The translations under genes were made by a program, and so were the position numbers. The notes below the pieces were generated by a model, which worked only from the letters and a program-made list of their open reading frames with translations, was not told where the DNA came from and searched no databases. From assembly GCA_014155875.1 (NCBI GenBank), contig JACEFZ010018318.1, positions 248,001-312,000 on the forward strand: a stretch of DNA of 64,000 nucleotides, written 5' to 3'. Of the stretch, positions 57,740 to 64,000 are shown in pieces (position 1 is the first letter of the stretch; each line of letters starts with the position of its first letter). The DNA is from Cepaea nemoralis. Taxonomy: Eukaryota > Mollusca > Gastropoda > Stylommatophora > Helicidae.

Positions 57740-60469
57740 TTGACTACATGACTGATTGAATGCTGACTGGTCTTGAATGCTGACTGGTCTAACAATATGG
57801 TGCTAGCACAACACACCCAGTATTGACTACATGACTGGTTGAATGCTGACTGGTCTAACAATATGGTGCTAGCACAACACACCCAGTATTGACTACATGA
57901 CTGGTTGAATGCTGACTGGTCTAACAATATGGTGCTAGCACAACACACCCAGTATTGACTACATGACTGGTTGAATGCTGACTGGTCTAACAATATCTGC
58001 TAGTACAACACACCCAGTATTGACTACATGACTGGTTGAATGCTGACTGGTCTAACAATATGCTGCTAGCACAACACACCCAGTATTGACTACATGACTG
58101 GTTGAATGCTGACTGGTCTAACAATATGCTGCTAGCACAACACACCCAGTATTGACTACATGACTGGTTGAATGCTGACTGGTCTTGAATGCTGACTGGT
58201 CTAACAATATGCTGCTAGCACAACACACCCAGTATTGACTACATGACTGGTTGAATACTGACTGGTCTAACAATATGCTGCTAGCACAACACACCCAGTA
58301 TTGACTACATGACTGGTGAATACTGACTGGTCTAACAATATGGTGCTAGCACAACACCACCCAGTATTGACTACATGACTGGTTGAATGTGACTGGTCTA
58401 ACAAAATGTGCTAGCACAACCATCAGTATGACTACAACTGGTTGATGCTGACTGGTCTACAATATGCTGCTAGCAAACACACCCGTATTTACTACATATG
58501 GTTGAATGGATGGGCTAACAATATGCTGCTAACAACTCACCCGTGTACTACATGACTGGTTGAATACTGACTGTCTAACAATATGCTGCTAGCACAACAC
58601 ACCCAGTATTTACTACATGACTGGTTAATGCTGACTGGGCTAACAATATGCTGCTACCACAACCACCCCGTATTGACTCATGACTGGTTGAATGCTGATG
58701 GGCTAACAATATGCTGCTACACAATATGTGCTACACAACCACCCCGTTTGACTACATGATGGGTTTAAACTGATGCTAACAATATGTGCTACACAACCCA
58801 AACCCCGTATGACTACATGACTGGTTGAATGCTACTGGGCTAACAAAATGTGCTACACAAAACCCAGTGACTACATGACTGGTTGAATGCTACTGGGCTA
58901 ACAATATGTGCTACCCCAACCACCCAGTATGACTACATGACTGGTTGAATGCTGACTGGGCTAAAATAGCTGCTACCCCAATCACCCAGTATTTACTACA
59001 TGACTGGTTGAAAGCTGACTGGGCTAACAATATGTGCTACCACAACTCCCAGTTTGACTACATGACTGGTTGATGCTGACTGGTCTAACAATATGCTGCT
59101 ACCCCAACCACCCCCTAGGACTACATGACTGGTTGAAACTGACTGGTCTAACAAAATGCTGCTACCCCAACCACCCAGTAGTGACTACATGACTGGGTTT
59201 AATGCTGACTGGTCTAACAATATGTGCTACCCCAAACCCCCCATATTTACTACATAGGGTTTAATGCTGACTGGTCTAACAATATGCTGTACCCCAACCA
59301 CCCATATGACTACATGACTGGTTTAATCTGACTGGTCTAAAAATATGTGCTACCACAACCACCCCGTAGTGACTACTGATGGTTTAATGTGACTGGGCTA
59401 ACAAATGGTGCTACCACAAACCCGTAGGACTACATGATGGTTGGTGACTGGTCTAACAATATGCTGCTCCACAAAACCCCCGTATTTACTACATGACTGG
59501 GTTTAATGCTGACTGGGCTAACAATTTGCTACCCCAACCAAACCCTATGACTACATGACTGGTGAATGCTGACTGGTCTAACAATATGTGCTACCCCCAA
59601 CTCACCCTATGACTACAGACTGGTTGAATCTGACGGTCTAACAATAGCGCTACCCAAATCACCCAGTTGACTACATGACTGGTTGAATCTGACTGGTTAA
59701 CAAAAGCTGCTACCACACTACCCAGTATGAACTGACTGGTTTAATGCTGACTGGTCTTCCCAATATGCTGCTACCCAACACACCCAGTATTAAACTACAT
59801 GACGGGTTTTGAATGCTGACTGGTCTAAACAATATGGTGCTACCACCCAACACACCCCTATTGACTACATGACGGGTTTTTGAATGCTGACTGGTCTAAC
59901 AATATGCTGCTACCACAACACACTCAGTAGTGACTACATGACTGGTTGAATGCTGACTGGTCTAACAATATGGTGCTAGCACAACACACTCAGTATTGAC
60001 TACATGACTGGTTGAATGCTGACTGGTCTAACAATATGGTGCTAGCACAACACACTCAGTAGTGACTACATGACTGGATGAATGCTGACTGGTCTAACAA
60101 TATGGTGCTAGCACAACACACCCAGTAGTGACTACATGACTGGTTGAATGCTGACTGGTCTAACAATATGGTGCTAGCACAACACACTCCAGTAGTGACT
60201 ACATGACTGGTTGAATGCTGACTGGTCTAACAATATGGTGCTAGCACAACTCACCCAGTAGTGACTACATGACTGGTTGAATGCTGACTGGTCTAACAAT
60301 ATGCTGCTACCACAACTCACCCAGTAGTGACTACATGACTGGTTGAATGCTGACTGGTCTAACAATATGCTGCTACCACAACTCACCCAGTAGTGACTAC
60401 ATGACTGGTTGAATACTGACTGGTCTAACAATATGCTGCTAGCACAACTCACCCAGTATTGACTACATG
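57740..60469. repeat. Minisatellite, 66-bp unit (D1 tail array)
   Basis: About 41 copies of TATTGACTACATGACTGGTT, GAATGCTGACTGGTCTAACA and ATATGGTGCTAGCACAACACACCCAG. Copies are clean at both ends and riddled with small indels from about 58.37 to 59.88 kb. Units are related to the 44-bp array at 1925-2260. An LTR retrotransposon interrupts it at 60470. Confidence 0.95.
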
Positions 60470-60713
60470 TGTCACAGTGCGAACAGAGTTTAACAAGCCG
60501 GTGATCAAGTAAAAGTGGTTTATTCTTTCATTGATGACAAAGCGTTGATCTTCTCAAGGGTCTGCTGTTCACTCCTATCTAAGGCCGGATCTCCACTTCC
60601 CATACCAACCCAATACGTCACGATTGAGCATCTCTCCCCCTTTCAGTCTCAATGCTCAATCGTGCTGTATCTGTGTTTCCCACTAGATCCTAATAATACC
60701 CAATACTGTTACA
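60470..60713 (-). mobile_element. 3' LTR of Ty3-type retrotransposon (244 bp)
   Basis: On the minus strand the LTR starts TGTAACAG and ends CTGTGACA, 7/8 complementary ends with TG...CA. A poly(A) signal AATAAA lies in GAAAGAATAAACCAC near its end. A perfect 13-bp inverted repeat (CACGATTGAGCAT at 60619-60631 and its complement at 60652-60664) lies in the middle. It is inserted after GACTACATG of a 66-bp satellite unit. Confidence 0.8.
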
Positions 60714-60724
60714 CCTCCCCATGT
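60714..60724 (-). other. Polypurine tract next to 3' LTR
   Basis: On the minus strand CATGGGGAGG immediately precedes the LTR's TGTAACAG, as expected of a plus-strand primer site. Confidence 0.65.
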
Positions 60725-62882
60725 TAATTAAAGAATTTTCCTTTACTCCAAATCCCCACTACTCCATTCCCTCTTTGTCTTCTAATCTTCCCTAAATCAA
60801 GTTTGAGTAAATAATTTATCTTTTACTCTTCTCCCAGTGATATGGTCTGCTAATAACCCCCCCCCCCCCCCCATATACTTCTTCTTCACTTTTATTTATA
60901 TAATACCACTGTTAATCCCACCAGTCCTTCTTTCCTTTTTATTTCCCCCACATTATATAGTTAGCTACTACATAATTCTTCATTTCTGGTTTCCTTTATC
61001 AAATATACATATTATAAGAACATCTCATAAATTCTTTATCGAAATCTTTGACGTTATAAAATTTCTCATTCTTTATTATTCTTGTTCTTTCTTGGCTCAT
61101 CCAGTTTCCTGTATCAAATATACATATTATAAGAACAGCTCATAAATTCTTTATCGAAATCTTTGACCTTATAAAATTTCTCATTCTTTACTATTCTTGT
61201 TCTTTCTTGGCTCATCCAGTTTCCTGTATCAAATATACATATTATAAGAACAGCTCATAAATTCTTTATCGAAATCTTTGACCTTATAAAATTTCTCATT
61301 CTTTCAAAGCCCAGGACGTACAAAAACAATGTAGTTAGAAAAAGAAAAGAAGTGGTGCGCACCTAGTAAGTAGCATAAAGAATGAATACACGACATGACC
61401 ACATGGACATACAGTAAATGCACATTTAAGACACTCACCCTTTACCTCCCTTGCCAATAAAAAAAAATTTTGTAAAATAATTTGTTTTTTAAAACACCAT
61501 AAGAAATATATCATTGTTCGTTATAAAACAATTTGGCATAAGTTTTCATAAACCTTCTATATTTCACATTGACATTGCCAACCACAATTCTGTTCCTCTT
61601 TCGTTATCTCACCTTTTACCATGAGCCCATGTTCATATTTTATGAACACCTTAAATATAATTAAAGCTGGTATTTCACAGCACCTATATCTTGCCCCCGT
61701 ACATCCCATGCTGCTATTTTATCAATACAGTGACGTGTGTGCAAGCCCTGGATACGTCTATCCATTCGTGCACACACGTTCACCAACCATAGTTTCCCAC
61801 TAGTTGATGAGCTTAACTATTTATTCTTAAGTTTCCCCCTACTTTATATCAGTGGATAAATTAGTTTCTTTTTTATCAACGAAAAACCTTAAGCAAAACC
61901 TCATCTATCTTAAACTTAAACTTACTTAACTAACTTATAACCATGTAACTCCATATATCAAACCATTCATGTAATCGAAATAAAATAAACACAACCCCCA
62001 AATTAATCTGAAGAAAAAAACATTAAATGACATAACATGCATGTATCAAATCAGAATAAAATATTCTATTCTACTTATCACTATTGGACACTTTACGGAC
62101 CAATAGTTTTTTATCAACTCTAATGCTAGGAACACAATCACCCTACTCTAAATTAATTAATCAAACAATAACAATCATTTTTCAAAACCAAATTATGAAA
62201 ACAAACTTATTATGAGGCATTACAACTTAGGCTCAATAAAACAACCAAACAATAGTCCTCATTTTCCAGTAGCAACTCAAGCATAAAAACATTTCCTATA
62301 TGACTCATAACTCATAAAACTTAGATTTCCTAAACACCGTTTTCAACACAATTTTAACTCTCTTAAAATTACTACGTACATTGGCCCGCTAACATTGGCC
62401 TCTCATACTAAGTAAAATAACGCATATCCAGTATTTCAATGACCGAGAAGACTAAACATTCCATCTGTATATCTGTTAACTACAGATCGATTATGATCAC
62501 ATCTGTTCTATCTACATAAACAAATCAGTAATCAACAACCACCATACTATTTATTATTTCCTAACAGCACATAACATCCGGAATAATCTCTTAAGTAATC
62601 ACTGTAAACTTGTTGAATCCTTTTTTCTAATCCAATATTAACTCAATGTAGTAGCCATCCTCTACTTATTAACGAACTTGTGATCTGGCCTGCCTATCAT
62701 CACTATAACCCTTATCTTTAAACACGGCATTTCTAACTTCAATAAAAAGTACATTCACCCATTGTACCAATACCTCAAGACCACTTTTTCCACTTCCACC
62801 GTTTCGTATACTTCTTTAAGCATCACTTACAGTTCTAAATCTTGAAACTTATAACTTGCTATCTGCAGTACTTTCAATTTAT
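60725..62882 (-). other. Non-coding 3' region of the LTR element
   Basis: About 2.1 kb between the pol end and the LTR without a convincing ORF on either strand. It is AT-rich, with a poly(C) run on + near 60858-60873 and a 116-bp unit repeated 2.7 times at about 60988-61306 (TCAAATATACATATTATAAG, TTCTTTATCGAAATCTTTGA). A decayed third ORF or a long UTR are both possible; nothing identifies an envelope gene. Confidence 0.5.
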
Positions 62883-64000
62883 CTATCTCTTACGTTTCCA
62901 CTTCCTCAACAACTCCAAGTTTCTCTGAATAAGTGCTAACTCTACATCAATATCCTCTTCTTCGTACAACCTACTAGTTTCCTCCATACTACTACTTGAC
63001 TCTGACTTTTCATCCATTTCTTCTTCTTCGTCTGTATGTCTCTCTTTAGCTGCCGCTAATCTCTTCCGTTCAACATCCCACCTAATTTGTCGATCACTCT
63101 TTCTTAAGGATCTTTCCAGTAGAGGTATATCGTCCCCGCTTGTTGAACAATCTCTAATTCTCCTCTGTCTTTTCACTTCTTTATCTCTTTGACTGTCCAT
63201 TCTTCTTTTCGTTGCTTGCCTAGTATTTTTAAATGGGGCACCTGTGTCTTCTTCCATACTATCATAATGAGTTTTATTTGGCCCTTCTTCTTCCATTCTT
63301 TTCGGAATTGTCTGTTCTTGTTCTTCGTAACTTGGATTTGCTAGCAACTGATTTTGTTCTGGTTCTTTTCTAAGATCTGGGGTTACTGTAGCTTTTCTAA
63401 GATCTGGGGTTACTGTAGCTCCTCTAACAACCTGTTCATCCAAAAATTTTGCATCCGAATAACAATTATTATTATAATTATTATTTTCTATCTCATCTTC
63501 ATCTCTTCTTAAGTGTTCAACGTGTGCCCTTGCTATGTGTGCTGTGACCTGGTTCTTTATAATATACGATACATTACCTAGTTTTTCCAAAACGTAATAC
63601 CCTGGAATCCAACGAGAATCAAACTTAGAGTTTCTTCTATGCTTCTTGTAATAAACTCTATCACCTACCTTAAACTCCTGTAATTTTGTATTTACATTTT
63701 TGTACTTTTTCTGTCTTTCCCTAGCTTTAATTATATTATTCCTTAACCTCACATGTGCTTTATGCATTTCTTGTATTATGGTCTCTTGAAATTCTTCACC
63801 CATATATTTCCGTCTAGGTTTTAATAAATTATCTATAGGTAATATTGGTTCTCTCCCGTGTATTAAATAAAATGGCGAAAAACCCGTGCTCTCATTTGAT
63901 TTGTACGAATAGCGCTAAGAGCAGGTCCCAAAAATAGATCCCAATCTTTTTCATGTTCATCAATAATCTTTGCCACAATGTTGTATAACGTCCGATGTTG
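62883..64000 (-). CDS. Ty3-type retrotransposon pol, integrase C-terminal part (partial)
   Basis: Minus strand, running off the right edge. The main frame (62883-63803, with in-frame coding upstream to about 63895) holds, near its N-terminal end, the segment KVGDRVYYKKHRRNSKFDSR followed by W.PGYYVLEKLG and a ...HVEHLR motif: the region after the integrase core in Ty3/gypsy elements (the W.GPY / HV..L motif). Further upstream, near 63960-63900, the integrase core end is recognisable (W..FL.PALSAIRTN, then TGFSPFYLIHGREP) but in two different frames, so a single-base frameshift lies at about 63897-63903. The last about 170 residues are charged and low-complexity (EEEEMDEKSESSSS, many K/R/E), with a 9-residue duplication ATVTPDLRK. 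No chromodomain is seen. Confidence 0.8.

Noticed and set aside
60837..61145. Hydrophobic open frame in the LTR element 3' region as an envelope-like gene
   Set aside because: It is on the strand opposite to pol, starts in a poly(C)-rich stretch and overlaps a tandem repeat.

Overview
This is eukaryotic (metazoan) DNA. It has GT-AG introns, a non-fibrillar collagen gene cut into short exons, many non-LTR retrotransposon (LINE) remnants, tRNA-like SINEs, a mariner remnant, a Ty3-type LTR retrotransposon and an unusually large amount of minisatellite. Nothing in it is bacterial. The mix of RTE-like LINEs, short LTR elements and repeat-rich introns fits an invertebrate, possibly a mollusc or another lophotrochozoan; that placement is an inference from the repeat style and is weak.

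The only host gene I can support is on the + strand: a type IV-like (basement membrane) collagen alpha chain. Eight exons are visible at about 2431-2610, 11809-11916, 17289-17358, 18973-19095, 21665-21772, 27762-27896, 32270-32404 and 54752-54908. Nearly all start with the last two bases of a glycine codon and end with the first base of one (phase 1 on both sides), so they are interchangeable Gly-X-Y cassettes. Triplet interruptions in exons 4, 5 and 8 fit type IV rather than fibrillar collagen. The signal peptide, 7S region and C-terminal NC1 domain lie outside the window. Exon 8 carries a one-base insertion that breaks the frame, which is either a real lesion or an assembly error.

The rest is intron. 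From left to right: a 108-bp minisatellite (1-1212); dispersed repeats with a 44-bp tandem tail; exon 1; an internally deleted mariner; tRNA-like SINE copies; LINE fragments; an 11/22-bp minisatellite (5341-11640) interrupted by a 1.15-kb inverted-repeat element; exon 2; an RTE-like LINE on the minus strand (13.6-17.1 kb) that carries a second LINE's RNase H end; exon 3; minisatellites; exons 4 and 5; a near full-length but deleted RTE-like LINE (22.1-25.1 kb) inside a short-unit array; a 65-bp minisatellite (25.6-27.7 kb); exon 6; SINE and RNase H remnants; exon 7; a 19-kb array of a 48-bp unit (32.5-51.7 kb); nested LINE fragments; exon 8; five further minisatellites, including a 66-bp array (57.7-60.5 kb); and the 3' half of a Ty3-type element on the minus strand, running off the right edge.

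The most interesting pattern is that several minisatellites appear to have grown out of dispersed repeats. The arrays at 1.9 kb and 57.7 kb each follow a copy of the same repeat family and have related units. The array at 17.9 kb amplifies a segment found once at 4.0 kb. The array at the left edge amplifies a segment found once in the loop of the inverted-repeat element. Two splice acceptors also appear to involve repeats: exon 5 (acceptor tandemly copied about five times) and exon 7 (acceptor tract apparently supplied by antisense LINE sequence). Parts of the long arrays (about 36.6-46.0 kb and 58.3-59.9 kb) carry so many small indels that unpolished long-read assembly is the likeliest explanation.
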